A stretch of DNA of 64,000 bases from Pseudomonadota bacterium (lineage in GTDB: Bacteria > Cyanobacteriota > Vampirovibrionia > Obscuribacterales > Obscuribacteraceae), in the NCBI GenBank assembly GCA_021325555.1, contig JAJPGY010000039.1, positions 62,001-126,000 on the forward strand, read 5' to 3'. A model generated the notes under the pieces. The model was not told the origin of the DNA, did no database searches, and saw only the letters and a program-made list of their open reading frames with translations. Positions 22,276-32,743 of the stretch are shown piece after piece (the first letter of the stretch is position 1; every line of letters begins with the position of its first letter). The position numbers were made by a program, and so were the translations under genes.

Positions 22276-24168
22276 ATGACCATTCACGTCAAATCCGTAA
22301 CCGAGCAGGTCTGGTCGAACATCATCACCTACCCAGACCAGGCTGCTGCCCTCATCCCCAACGAGGGCCCCGCTGAGCTTGTTCTCTCCACGATGCCCGT
22401 TGCCGGCGCCTTCTCGGTCATCAACGTCCGTCCGGACGTTCTGGCCGTCAGCTGGCGCGAGTACGGGCACATGGTGGCGGAGGCAACGCTGTTTCTCAAG
22501 GGACGCCAGGTGAAGCGCGGCGATCGCCTTGCCATTCTGGGTTGGGACAGCCTGGAGTGGATGGTGGTCAACCGTGCCGCCCAGTGCCTGGGCGCCGTGA
22601 TCGTTCCCATCTACCCGAACACCAACCAGGACCAGGTCGCTCACATCCTCAACGACTCGGGCGCCAGCCTGATCGTCTGCGAGAGCGCCAGGATGCTGGC
22701 CGAGAAGGTGAACGCCGAGCAGTTTCCGGACGACAAGCTGGGCAAGGCTCTCTTTGCCGACGTTCTCGCCGGCGTCGGCGACTACACCGGCAAGACCAGG
22801 AAGCCCGGCCAGCGGCGGCAGCCGCTCACCTTCAGGCCCGAGGCGATAGCCGAGTTCGAGCGGCTCGTGGCAGCCTACACCACGGACGGTGGCGAGCACG
22901 CTTTTGCCTATGACGACGTCTCGAGCCTGATCTACACGTCAGGGTCGACCTCGTTGCCCAAGGGAGCGATGCTCACCCACAAGAACGTGGCCGCTGCCTG
23001 CGCGCTTCTCCGCAACCTCGGCTTCGACTTCTCGATCGACAACGAAGACATCATGCTGCACTACCTGCCGTTCGGTCACGTCTACGGCAAGGTGGACGGC
23101 GTGGAGATCTGCGAGTGTTTCGGCGTCACCTCCTGCTTCTGCACGCCGGAGACCATGAAGGAGGCGCTCAGGCTCTACCGCCCGACGCTCCTGCTTGGCG
23201 TTCCCCGCGTGTGGAACCGGATAAAGGCCGAGATCGAGCGCAAGGCGACCGGCAACGGCCTGACCGCCCGGGTGCTTCGCTGGGCTCTCAACCAGAAGCA
23301 GCCCGGCTTCAAGCAGAACATCGCCAGAAGCCTGGTCTTCCCCAAAATCCGCAAGGAGATGGGCACCGACCGGGTGCGTCTCACCCTGTCCGGCAGCGCC
23401 TCCATTCCCATGGAGACGGTCGAGTTCTTCAACCTGATCGGTCTGGCGCTGCGCGAGGGCTACGGTCTGACCGAGACCTGCGGCGGCTTCGCCGCCAGCA
23501 CGCTCGCCGACTACAAGTACAACTCGCTGGGCAAGCCAGGTCCCGGCGCGGAGATCCGGCTCGAGAAGCGAGAGCAGGACACCGAGCCGAACACCGGTGT
23601 GCTCTGGGTGCGCGGCGACTTCGTTTTCGCTGGCTACTGGAGACGCCCGGAGAAGAACGCCGAGGTGTTCGACGCCGATGGCTGGTTCAACACCAGCGAC
23701 ATCGTCCACCTGGACGCCGACGGCTTCCTCTGGTACCGCGGTCGGGCCAGCCGGCAGAAGAAGCTGGACACCGGCAAGTTCTACTCGGAGGAGACGATTC
23801 AGGTGGCCCTGGAGGCCAACCCGCTGATCGAGGCAGCCGTTCCCACAGGAGAGGGCAAGCCGTTCGTCGGCGCGCTCATCTTCCTGGAGCCGGCGGCAGC
23901 CCGCAAGCTCGCCGGCGCCCCGCCGGCTGGCGTCGATCCGGCCGAGTTCTACGCGCGCAACACGGCGGTCTTCGCCGCCGTTGCCAACGCCGTGGCCCAG
24001 GCCAACAAGGGGCTGCAGTCCTGGGAGACCGTCAAGCAGTGGGCGATTGTCCCTGTGCAACCGACGGTCGACAACGGGCTTCTCACCCCCACCCTGAAGA
24101 TCCGGTCGGAGGAGGCGCTCAAGCGCTACGCGCCGATCGTCGATTCCCTCTACGCGCGCAAGCGCTAA
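22276..24168 (+). CDS. Long-chain fatty-acid--CoA ligase (AMP-forming)
   Basis: 630 residues. It activates fatty acids to acyl-CoA through an acyl-adenylate, the entry step to beta-oxidation or lipid synthesis. The ATP-binding P-loop is SSLIYTSGSTSLPKGAMLTHKN (about 215-236). Further family motifs are MLHYLPFGHVYGKVDG, the long-chain signature GYGLTETCGG (about 394-403), and GWFNTSDIVHLDADGFLWYRGRASRQKKLDTGKF with the hinge Asp and Lys. The length and the segment IRKEMGTDRVRLTLSGSASIPMETVEFFNLIGL fit the FadD15/ACSL-type long-chain enzymes. No signal peptide. A terminator follows within 20 bases. Its product would feed FadI/FadJ (14.3-17.9 kb) and the acyl-CoA dehydrogenase (61.9 kb). Confidence 0.94.
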   Translation: MTIHVKSVTEQVWSNIITYPDQAAALIPNEGPAELVLSTMPVAGAFSVINVRPDVLAVSWREYGHMVAEATLFLKGRQVKRGDRLAILGWDSLEWMVVNRAAQCLGAVIVPIYPNTNQDQVAHILNDSGASLIVCESARMLAEKVNAEQFPDDKLGKALFADVLAGVGDYTGKTRKPGQRRQPLTFRPEAIAEFERLVAAYTTDGGEHAFAYDDVSSLIYTSGSTSLPKGAMLTHKNVAAACALLRNLGFDFSIDNEDIMLHYLPFGHVYGKVDGVEICECFGVTSCFCTPETMKEALRLYRPTLLLGVPRVWNRIKAEIERKATGNGLTARVLRWALNQKQPGFKQNIARSLVFPKIRKEMGTDRVRLTLSGSASIPMETVEFFNLIGLALREGYGLTETCGGFAASTLADYKYNSLGKPGPGAEIRLEKREQDTEPNTGVLWVRGDFVFAGYWRRPEKNAEVFDADGWFNTSDIVHLDADGFLWYRGRASRQKKLDTGKFYSEETIQVALEANPLIEAAVPTGEGKPFVGALIFLEPAAARKLAGAPPAGVDPAEFYARNTAVFAAVANAVAQANKGLQSWETVKQWAIVPVQPTVDNGLLTPTLKIRSEEALKRYAPIVDSLYARKR

Positions 24169-24187
24169 CACCATGCTGACCGGCAGA

Positions 24188-24238
24188 GCAAGCCGCGCCA
24201 GCCCGCGACGGGCGGGCGGCTTGCCTGGCCGGGTTTTT
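24188..24238 (+). terminator. Rho-independent terminator after acyl-CoA synthetase
   Basis: GCAAGCCGC (24188-24196) pairs with GCGGCTTGC (24216-24224). The loop contains a further GC-rich stem (GCCCGC/GGGC), and TTTTT follows at 24234-24238. It lies between the synthetase stop and the next ribosome-binding site. Confidence 0.8.
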
Positions 24239-24253
24239 CCCAAGGAGAACCCC

Positions 24254-24682
24254 ATGAACACCATACTGAGAGCGCTTCTTCGCGTCTGCCTTCTGGCAGC
24301 CGCCCTTCTCGTCATGAGCTATCTCCACATCTTCGGCGTCGCCGTGCACGGCTCGCCCGTGAACGCCCTGGCCGTCGTGGTCGCCTTCGAGATCACCCTC
24401 TGGCTGAGCCTTCTGGTTTACGCCGGGGCCTTCCGGGCGACGGCCGGACGCTCGGTCCAGAAGGCGCCCAGGTGGCTCAACACCCTGGTCTTCCTGGCCG
24501 TCGCCTCGGCCTTCTTGCTGGCGGCCGGCAGCTACCGTCCGGACTTGATCACGGTATCCGGGGTGTTGTCGGCTATCGGCACGGGCTTTGTCTTCATGGT
24601 CATCTCGGCCGTCGTCATGTGGCGCAGACCCACTTGCGCCTGCGAGCACGAGGCTGAAGAGAGCACGCACGAGGACGAGTAA
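24254..24682 (+). CDS. Small four-span membrane protein
   Basis: 142 residues from the ATG at 24254, with AAGGAG six bases upstream; the open frame before it (from 24173) covers the terminator and is not coding. Four hydrophobic segments are visible: ALLRVCLLAAALLVMSYLHIF (about 6-26), ALAVVVAFEITLWLSLLVYAG (38-58), LNTLVFLAVASAFLLAAGSY (76-95) and ITVSGVLSAIGTGFVFMVISAVVMW (99-123). A short acidic tail with CAC follows (RRPTCACEHEAEESTHEDE), a possible metal site. No family recognised. It sits between two terminators and so is probably expressed from its own signal or by partial read-through from the synthetase. Confidence 0.75.
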   Translation: MNTILRALLRVCLLAAALLVMSYLHIFGVAVHGSPVNALAVVVAFEITLWLSLLVYAGAFRATAGRSVQKAPRWLNTLVFLAVASAFLLAAGSYRPDLITVSGVLSAIGTGFVFMVISAVVMWRRPTCACEHEAEESTHEDE

Positions 24683-24689
24683 GAACGTT

Positions 24690-24732
24690 CCCGGGGGAAG
24701 GGTTGCGGATCCCCGCACGCCCTTCCCCCGGG
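24690..24732 (+). terminator. Terminator after the four-span membrane protein
   Basis: CCCGGGGGAAGGG (24690-24702) pairs perfectly with CCCTTCCCCCGGG (24720-24732), 13 pairs and a 17-base loop that can itself pair (GCGG/CCGC). The T tract (24749-24753) is 16 bases away, so it may work partly as an RNA-stabilising hairpin. Confidence 0.65.
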
Positions 24733-24913
24733 GCGTCTTCCACGCTGGTTTTTCCTGGTTCGCTAGATACTAACACATATCGTAGCTACTCTGGCGGACG
24801 CGCAGGCGAACGCTCAAAGCAAGCAACGCCGAAACGGCGTACGCACGGCGCCGCTACAGGATCTGGTTTTGCCGGAGATAGTATACTGGCGGCCACCGCA
24901 TAGGAGACTTGTC

Positions 24914-25252
24914 ATGATCCGCAGAACTTCGCTTTCGCTGACCCTCGCGCTGCTCTCCGGCGCAACCGCCCTCATTCATCCGCCTGCGGCCCAGGCTAAG
25001 AAATGGACCATCACCCAGCGCCAGGACCGCCTGAAAAAGGAGATCGCCGGCGGGTTGAAATCCGGCGATCTGACCCAGAAGGAAGCCTCTTCTTTGACCG
25101 ATGAGGAAACCAACATCGAAGCAAAAGAAGTGAAGATGAAGGAGAAGAACGGGGGCAAGCTCAGCGTGCCGGACCAGAACAAGCTCGAGGGCATGCTGAA
25201 CAAGCTCAGCCTTCGCATTCAGAAGTTGAAGCTGTCCAAGCGCGTCAAGTAG
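24914..25252 (+). CDS. Small secreted Lys-rich helical protein
   Basis: 112 residues from the ATG at 24914, with TAGGAGA seven bases upstream. A TATACT sequence lies 25-30 bases further up. The signal peptide (TSLSLTLALLSGATALIHPPAAQA) ends at AQA-KK. The mature protein of about 85 residues is highly charged and helical and contains SGDLTQKEASSLTDEETNIEAKEVKMKEKNGGKLSVPDQNKLEGMLNKLSLRI. That is two units of a pattern G-x-L-[TS]-x2-[EQ]-x2-x-L spaced by about 30 residues. The same pattern appears in the secreted repeat protein at 52382. It may bind ions or the cell envelope; no function is known to me. Confidence 0.75.
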   Translation: MIRRTSLSLTLALLSGATALIHPPAAQAKKWTITQRQDRLKKEIAGGLKSGDLTQKEASSLTDEETNIEAKEVKMKEKNGGKLSVPDQNKLEGMLNKLSLRIQKLKLSKRVK

Positions 25253-25333
25253 ACGGCAGCAGTTTGCATCGCCGGTGGTGCGCAGCTCGCCAGGGCGCGG
25301 CCGTGGCGGCCGGGCAGGCTCGGCGCAGGTCGT

Positions 25334-25657
25334 TCACTGACAACATTGATAGTCGTCGGCTGGCAGTACTGGATTCGAGGTGGGAATATCGCCTTCCAGG
25401 TTCGGGTGGCTGGCAGCTTTAGTTTCGGCGGTTTCAATCAAGCTGGAGGCCGTGAGCTCGAGGGCTGTCGCCAGCCGGATAAGGCTGCGCAGCGAGACGT
25501 TTCTCGATCCCCGCTCGATATCGCTTATGTAGGTGCGATGAAGCCCTGCCCGGTGCGCCAGCTCTTCTTGCGATATGCCTAGCTGCTCCCTGCGTTCCTG
25601 CACAACCTTACAGAATGCTTTCAGTAGCGGATATGTGGAGTCGGACTTCCTATTCAT
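25334..25657 (-). CDS. XRE-family helix-turn-helix regulator
   Basis: 107 residues. Residues about 13-70 form a Cro/C1-type helix-turn-helix: VVQERREQLGISQEELAHRAGLHRTYISDIERGSRNVSLRSLIRLATALEL, with the recognition helix in HRTYISDIERG. The C-terminal 35 residues are disordered in appearance and end DDYQCCQ. It would bind DNA as a dimer and repress nearby genes or itself. It is a single gene, flanked by the convergent secreted protein and the divergent-facing membrane gene at 25871. The start lacks a clear ribosome-binding site. The fold is certain, the target unknown. Confidence 0.9.
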   Translation of the reverse strand: MNRKSDSTYPLLKAFCKVVQERREQLGISQEELAHRAGLHRTYISDIERGSRNVSLRSLIRLATALELTASSLIETAETKAASHPNLEGDIPTSNPVLPADDYQCCQ

Positions 25658-25870
25658 CGGTATTAGAATCCGGGATTGCTGGAGGCTGCGTCTACAGACT
25701 TATAGTGACTTTTCCAGGCCCGGGAACCTCCGAGACAGACTCAGAAGCTCCTGAGCGCTATGCCTCACGGTCACTTTCCGGCTCCTGGCCAATAGCATCA
25801 TTGGCCTTTACGGGAAAGCCGATCCTGGACTCGGTTGAATATTTCGGAATCCCACCGCGTCTTAATTCGA

Positions 25871-26596
25871 TCATAATACACTTTGCTCAGCGCTGCCCGT
25901 TTTCGCGCCCTTCAGTGTTACGTACAGCCTGGCCAGGCAAGCGACAATCAACAGCTGGGCGGCAAAATAAGAGACGCCCTTCAGCAGCGACTTGACGGCC
26001 TGCCCGCCGACGACAATCGGGAACGTGCCCACCTGCTCCAGCACCATATTGAAGCCCACATCCATCAGTCCCCAGATCAGATACATAGGCACCAAAACGG
26101 CAAGCCCGATCGGCACCAGATAGCGGCACACCTGCCAGAAGCGCCCGCTAACCAGCTTGTGGCTGGCCTTCAAGGCCTCGACCGCTCCGATATCCTCCAC
26201 GGAAACGAAGATAATAGCCAGGCTCGAGCTGATTGCCCACCACAGGGCGGGCACAATCAAGACAAAGAAAAGCAGCGTCAGCGCCATGTAGAACAGGATC
26301 TGCAAGAAGACGAGGCTTAAGAGAGGCGCCCCGCCGTGGCTCGGCGTCAACTCGCTCCTGGTATTCTCGTCCACGGCATCGGACCAGGACTTGCGGGCCA
26401 CGTTGCAGGCAATCACCAGCAAAACGATCTGGGACAGAAGGGAAACCACAGCGGACATGGCCGGCAGCAGCCCGGCAAAGACCGAAAAGACGAGGTAAGC
26501 CACGAACAGCATCGGCTGCTCGCTAATGCCGCTCTCGATGAAGGCAAATGACCGGGCCAGGTCGGCGGTCCACTTCAGCTCGGGCTCTGCGGTCAT
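25871..26596 (-). CDS. Multi-span membrane protein
   Basis: 241 residues with about six hydrophobic segments. They include FVAYLVFSVFAGLLPAMSAVVSLLSQIVLLVIACNVA (about 31-67), LVFLQILFYMALTLLFFVLIVPALWWAISSSLAIIFV (about 94-130), YLVPIGLAVLVPMYLIWGLMDVG (about 158-180) and SYFAAQLLIVACLARLYVTL. The motif VEALKASHKLVSGRFW is the amphipathic segment seen in membrane proteins related to the glycerophosphodiester-phosphodiesterase membrane domain (also YciC-like DUFs). I assign that resemblance with low confidence. It follows clpC by 94 bases on the same strand and could be transcribed with it. Function unknown. Confidence 0.8.
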   Translation of the reverse strand: MTAEPELKWTADLARSFAFIESGISEQPMLFVAYLVFSVFAGLLPAMSAVVSLLSQIVLLVIACNVARKSWSDAVDENTRSELTPSHGGAPLLSLVFLQILFYMALTLLFFVLIVPALWWAISSSLAIIFVSVEDIGAVEALKASHKLVSGRFWQVCRYLVPIGLAVLVPMYLIWGLMDVGFNMVLEQVGTFPIVVGGQAVKSLLKGVSYFAAQLLIVACLARLYVTLKGAKTGSAEQSVL

Positions 26597-26690
26597 TCAG
26601 TATCGTGCTCCGCAACAGGCTATCTCGCATCCGGATGCGCGGCGGGGTACCGCTGCCCCTCAAGGCTCTCGGCGGAATGCTGTCGTCGTG

Positions 26691-29222
<2,532 letters not shown>

Positions 29223-29339
29223 TTTGTCTCCCAGGCCTCCCTAGAGCCCTTTAATGTGATTCCATTCTAACACCAGAAAATATTTGCGCGCCCGCCAAAC
29301 CCGCCCGCCTGCAAGCCTGTCAAGCACAGATTTATGTAT

Positions 29340-29447
29340 GCGCAGCGAGCCCGGCCAGCAAGCCGAAAAGCGGCGCGGAGGATTCCGGCGAGGAATCCGC
29401 AACGCCGCGTGGCCGCTTACAGCGGAGGGCGAGCGCAGCGAGCCCGG
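29340..29447 (-). terminator. Hairpin after topA flanked by 15-base direct repeats
   Basis: GCGGCG and GGATTCC arms (from about 29370; inner arm 29380-29386) pair with GGAATCC and CGCCGC (inner arm 29392-29398). On the minus strand the structure runs into TTTT, fitting a topA terminator. The copies of GCGCAGCGAGCCCGG at 29340-29354 and 29433-29447 are identical and flank it. The core resembles the hairpin at 55297-55335. Confidence 0.55.
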
Positions 29448-29456
29448 AGCGATTGA

Positions 29457-31781
29457 TTATGCATGCCTTTCCTGTCCGCTGGCCTTCTCGGAGAAGGCGC
29501 ACTCCCTGGATGAGCAGGACAGCTCGTCGCCTCGCTTGAGCGTCTTGTAGACGAGCATGCTCTTGCATTGCGGGCAGGTATTGCCGCCGCCCGGCCCGCC
29601 CGAGATGACCGGCGGGTACCAGAAGGCGGTCGTGCATTTCTTCTGCGAGTAGTTGCTGCAACCGTAAAAAACCTTGCCCCGGCGCGACTTCTTGACGATG
29701 ATCTCGCCCCCGCAGTCCTGCCGCGGGCAGGTGACGCCGGTCGATTTCACGATCGGGCGCTGCTCCTGGCAGGTATCGGAGGAGCAGGCCAGATAGTCTC
29801 CGTATCTTCCGTAGCGGATGAGCATCGGCGAGCCGCAGGTCCTGCACAGCTCGTCCGACGGTCTGTCCGGCGGCACCGGGGTGCCATCGCGGGTGAGGGC
29901 GATCTTGGTCGTGCATTCCGGATAGTTAACGCAGCCCAGGAACTGCCCGAAGCGGGAGGACCGCACGGCCATGTCGGCGCCGCAGGTCGGGCACTTGTGC
30001 TCGGACAGGATGACCACCTTGTCCATGCTGTCGCGCGCCTTTTTGAGCGTCTCCCCGAACGGCTGGTAGAACTCCTTCAGCATGCCGTGCCACTCGATCT
30101 CGTCGTCCTCGATCTTGTCGAGCTTGGCTTCCATGTCGGCGGTGAAGCGCACATCGACGATGTCACCGAAGTGCTCGACCAGAAGCGCGTTGACGGCCCG
30201 CCCGAGCTTGGTCGGCACCAGCATCTTGCCCTGTTTCTCTACGTACTTGCGATCGATGATCGTGGCCACGGTCGTGGCGTAGGTGGACGGGCGCCCGATG
30301 CCCAGCTCCTCCAGCATCTTCACCAGGCTGGCCTCGTTATAGCGCGGCGGCGGCTGCGTGAAATGCTGCCTGGGCGTGATGCCCTTGCATTTGACCTCCT
30401 CGCCCTCGACCAGCTCCGGCAGATTGCTGGTCAGCTCTCCGTTCTCCTCTCCTTCGCCCGTGGTCTCCGGCTGGGAAGCCCGGCCGTAGACGATCGTGAA
30501 GCCGGGGAACTTGGTTTCGGTTGCCGAGGCCCGGAAGACGCCGGCGCCGGCGGTAATCTCCACGGTCTTGGTCAGCAGCTCGGCCGAGGCCATCTGGCTC
30601 GCCAGGAAGCGCTCCCAGATGAGCCGGTACAGCTTGGCCTGATCGTTTGTCAGATAGTGCTTGATCGACTCCGGCGTTCTCTCCACGCTGGTCGGGCGGA
30701 TGGCCTCGTGGGCGTCCTGCACGTTTTTCGCTTTGCGGGCGTGGACGCGCGGCTTGTCCGGGCAGTATTGCTTGCCGTAGTGACCGGCGATATGCGAAAG
30801 CGCCTCCTCCTGGGCCTGGGCAGCGATACGGGTCGAGTCGGTTCGCATGTAGGTGATAAGACCGACCGGCCCCTGTGGTCCCAGCTCGACGCCCTCGTAG
30901 AGCTGCTGGGCGATCTGCATCGTCTTTTTGACCGCGAACCCCAGCTGGAGCGCCGCCTCGCGCTGGAGGGTCGAGGTGATGAAGGGCGGTTGCGGTTGCT
31001 TCTGCGAGACCCTTTCCTGCACCGAGCTGACCAGGAACGGCTGGTTCTCCACCGATCTGATGATGTCGCTCGCCGCCTGCTCGGTGTCGATTACAAAGGC
31101 GCCTGCCGAGGGCTTCTCGGTGGCCGGGATCACGCGCTTGCCGTCGTACCTGACCAGGGCAGCCGAAAATGTCTGCTTGACCTTGCTCTTGGCCAGCTCG
31201 GCTTTGATCGACCAGTACTCCACCGGCTCGAAGCGCTCGACCTCGTCCTCGCGCTCGCAGATAAGCCTGACGGCCACGCTCTGCACTCGGCCGGCCGACC
31301 GGCCGTTGACCTTGCGCCAGAGAAGCGGGCTTATCTTGTAACCGACCAGCCGATCAAGCACCCGCCGCGCCTGCTGCGCGTCCACCAGACGCCGGTCGAT
31401 CTGGCGGGGCGACTTCATCGCCTCCAGGACCGCTTCCTTGGTAATCTCGTTGAACTCGATCCGGTGCAGCTTGCTTTTGGGCAGATCCAGCAGCTCGGCC
31501 AGGTGCCAGGCGATCGCCTCCCCTTCGCGGTCGGGGTCGGGCGCCAGATAGACATGATCTGCCTCTTCCGCCGCTTCCTTGAGCTCTTTGACGATCGGCT
31601 CCTTCTCCCGCAGAACCTCGTACTGCGGCTCGAAGTTCTTGCGGACGTTGACGCCGAGCTTGGTTCTGGGCAGGTCCCGAATGTGACCGATGCTTGCCTT
31701 CACCTGAAAATCCTTGCCCAGGATCTTGCTTATCGTCTTCGCCTTGGCCGGCGACTCAACGATTACGAGTGACTTTCCCAT
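29457..31781 (-). CDS. topA: DNA topoisomerase I (type IA)
   Basis: 774 residues from the ATG at 31781, which has AGGTGA upstream and begins MGKSLVIVESPAKAKTISKILG; a TTG five codons earlier is possible. It relaxes negative supercoils through a 5'-phosphotyrosine intermediate. The Toprim domain shows the family Glu in IVESPAK and DPDREGEAIAWHL. The catalytic Tyr is in GLITYMRTDSTRI. The C-terminus has four Cys4 zinc fingers: CPTCG...CVNYPEC, CRTCG...CSSDTC, CPRQDC...CSNYSQKKC and CPQCK...CSSREC. These bind single-stranded DNA and often RNA polymerase. clpC follows downstream after the hairpin; tsaE lies upstream beyond about 200 bases. Confidence 0.97.
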   Translation of the reverse strand: MGKSLVIVESPAKAKTISKILGKDFQVKASIGHIRDLPRTKLGVNVRKNFEPQYEVLREKEPIVKELKEAAEEADHVYLAPDPDREGEAIAWHLAELLDLPKSKLHRIEFNEITKEAVLEAMKSPRQIDRRLVDAQQARRVLDRLVGYKISPLLWRKVNGRSAGRVQSVAVRLICEREDEVERFEPVEYWSIKAELAKSKVKQTFSAALVRYDGKRVIPATEKPSAGAFVIDTEQAASDIIRSVENQPFLVSSVQERVSQKQPQPPFITSTLQREAALQLGFAVKKTMQIAQQLYEGVELGPQGPVGLITYMRTDSTRIAAQAQEEALSHIAGHYGKQYCPDKPRVHARKAKNVQDAHEAIRPTSVERTPESIKHYLTNDQAKLYRLIWERFLASQMASAELLTKTVEITAGAGVFRASATETKFPGFTIVYGRASQPETTGEGEENGELTSNLPELVEGEEVKCKGITPRQHFTQPPPRYNEASLVKMLEELGIGRPSTYATTVATIIDRKYVEKQGKMLVPTKLGRAVNALLVEHFGDIVDVRFTADMEAKLDKIEDDEIEWHGMLKEFYQPFGETLKKARDSMDKVVILSEHKCPTCGADMAVRSSRFGQFLGCVNYPECTTKIALTRDGTPVPPDRPSDELCRTCGSPMLIRYGRYGDYLACSSDTCQEQRPIVKSTGVTCPRQDCGGEIIVKKSRRGKVFYGCSNYSQKKCTTAFWYPPVISGGPGGGNTCPQCKSMLVYKTLKRGDELSCSSRECAFSEKASGQERHA

Positions 31782-31964
31782 TTCACCTGCCGCCAAATTA
31801 ATTGGACATTTTCCTGTAAACCAGCCACGCGCCCGGCAGAAATTCGAGCAAAGCCTGCACGTGCAGGCCTGTCAAGATACCGTGACGTTGGCTGAGTATA
31901 TCACGGGGGTCAAGCCCTCCATAAAAACAACGGCCAAATACTGGGCGATCTAATAGACGCGGGC

Positions 31965-32001
31965 GCGGCGCGCCATTTCTCGTTATCTACTGGCGCGCCG
32001 C
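31965..32001 (-). terminator. Hairpin overlapping the tsaE stop codon
   Basis: GCGGCGCGCC (31965-31974) pairs perfectly with GGCGCGCCGC (31992-32001). The 17-base loop contains the tsaE stop codon at 31987-31989. No T tract follows on the minus strand, so it may act as a weak terminator or 3'-end stabiliser. Confidence 0.5.
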
Positions 32002-32502
32002 CTGCGCCCGAGCAACCTTCTCCAGCAGGGCCGCCGAGCCGGGACCGCCGGCGGTGAGCGTCGCCTGTCGGGATTCGCCGCCGGACGCCAAGGAGATCTC
32101 GATCAACAAGTGGTCAGGGGGCAGATAGGGCAGGATGAACTCCGCCCATTCAATAATAATGATCCCCGGGCCCGCTGCTATCTCGTCCAGCTCCGCCCTC
32201 AAAAGCTCCAGCGAATCGCCGCCCAGGGCTGCCCTCGTCACTGGATCATCTTTTAATCGGTAAAGATCCAGGTGGAAGAGCGGCAGCCTTCCCGAGTGGT
32301 ACTCGTTAAGCATCGTAAAAGTAGGACTGTTAACCTGCTCGTATACATTGAGACCTTCGCCGACACCCTGCACCAGGCAGGTTTTGCCGGCCCCGAGCGG
32401 CCCGGTAAGAGCAACCAGAGCCCGCAGTTCGGCGACGGCGCCGAGGGATCTTCCCAGCGCCCGCGTCCGGTCGGCATCTGGCAGTACGAGATTTACGGGC
32501 AC
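31987..32502 (-). CDS. tsaE: tRNA threonylcarbamoyladenosine biosynthesis ATPase TsaE
   Basis: 171 residues. TsaE is the ATPase partner of TsaD and TsaB that makes the t6A modification at position 37 of ANN-decoding tRNAs. The P-loop is ALTGPLGAGKTCLVQGVGEGL (about 32-52), followed by the family stretch VNSPTFTMLNEYHSGRLPLFHLDLYRLKDD. IIIIEWAEFILPYLPPDHL is the second ATP-site element, with the conserved Glu-Trp. The C-terminus has about 20 more residues than the shortest homologues. The start is a GTG at 32502 and lacks a clear ribosome-binding site. It is a single gene upstream of topA. The partners tsaB and tsaD are not in this window. Confidence 0.95.
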   Translation of the reverse strand: MPVNLVLPDADRTRALGRSLGAVAELRALVALTGPLGAGKTCLVQGVGEGLNVYEQVNSPTFTMLNEYHSGRLPLFHLDLYRLKDDPVTRAALGGDSLELLRAELDEIAAGPGIIIIEWAEFILPYLPPDHLLIEISLASGGESRQATLTAGGPGSAALLEKVARAQAARQ

Positions 32503-32743
32503 GGTTTTAAGAACAGTCTGTCTCGGCCGAGGACTTGCCGCGAGTTTTGACCCGGATAAACCAGGTGGGGAACCTCCGTGACGGCCTCTCGTTTCCTATT
32601 CCCCTGGCTTTCGACAAGGTTTATAAGTATACGTTAGCGTCTTGAGTCGGAACCCCTATTACTCGATGCTGTAGGACAAAACTTACTGTGCTCTGTCCCA
32701 GACCGAGACTAAGCTTGATCATAGCCGCGCCAGCCGATCGGTG

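Noticed and set aside
29568-31772. A 734-codon plus-strand open frame
   Set aside because: Antisense to topA, which is certain from its Toprim, catalytic Tyr and zinc fingers.
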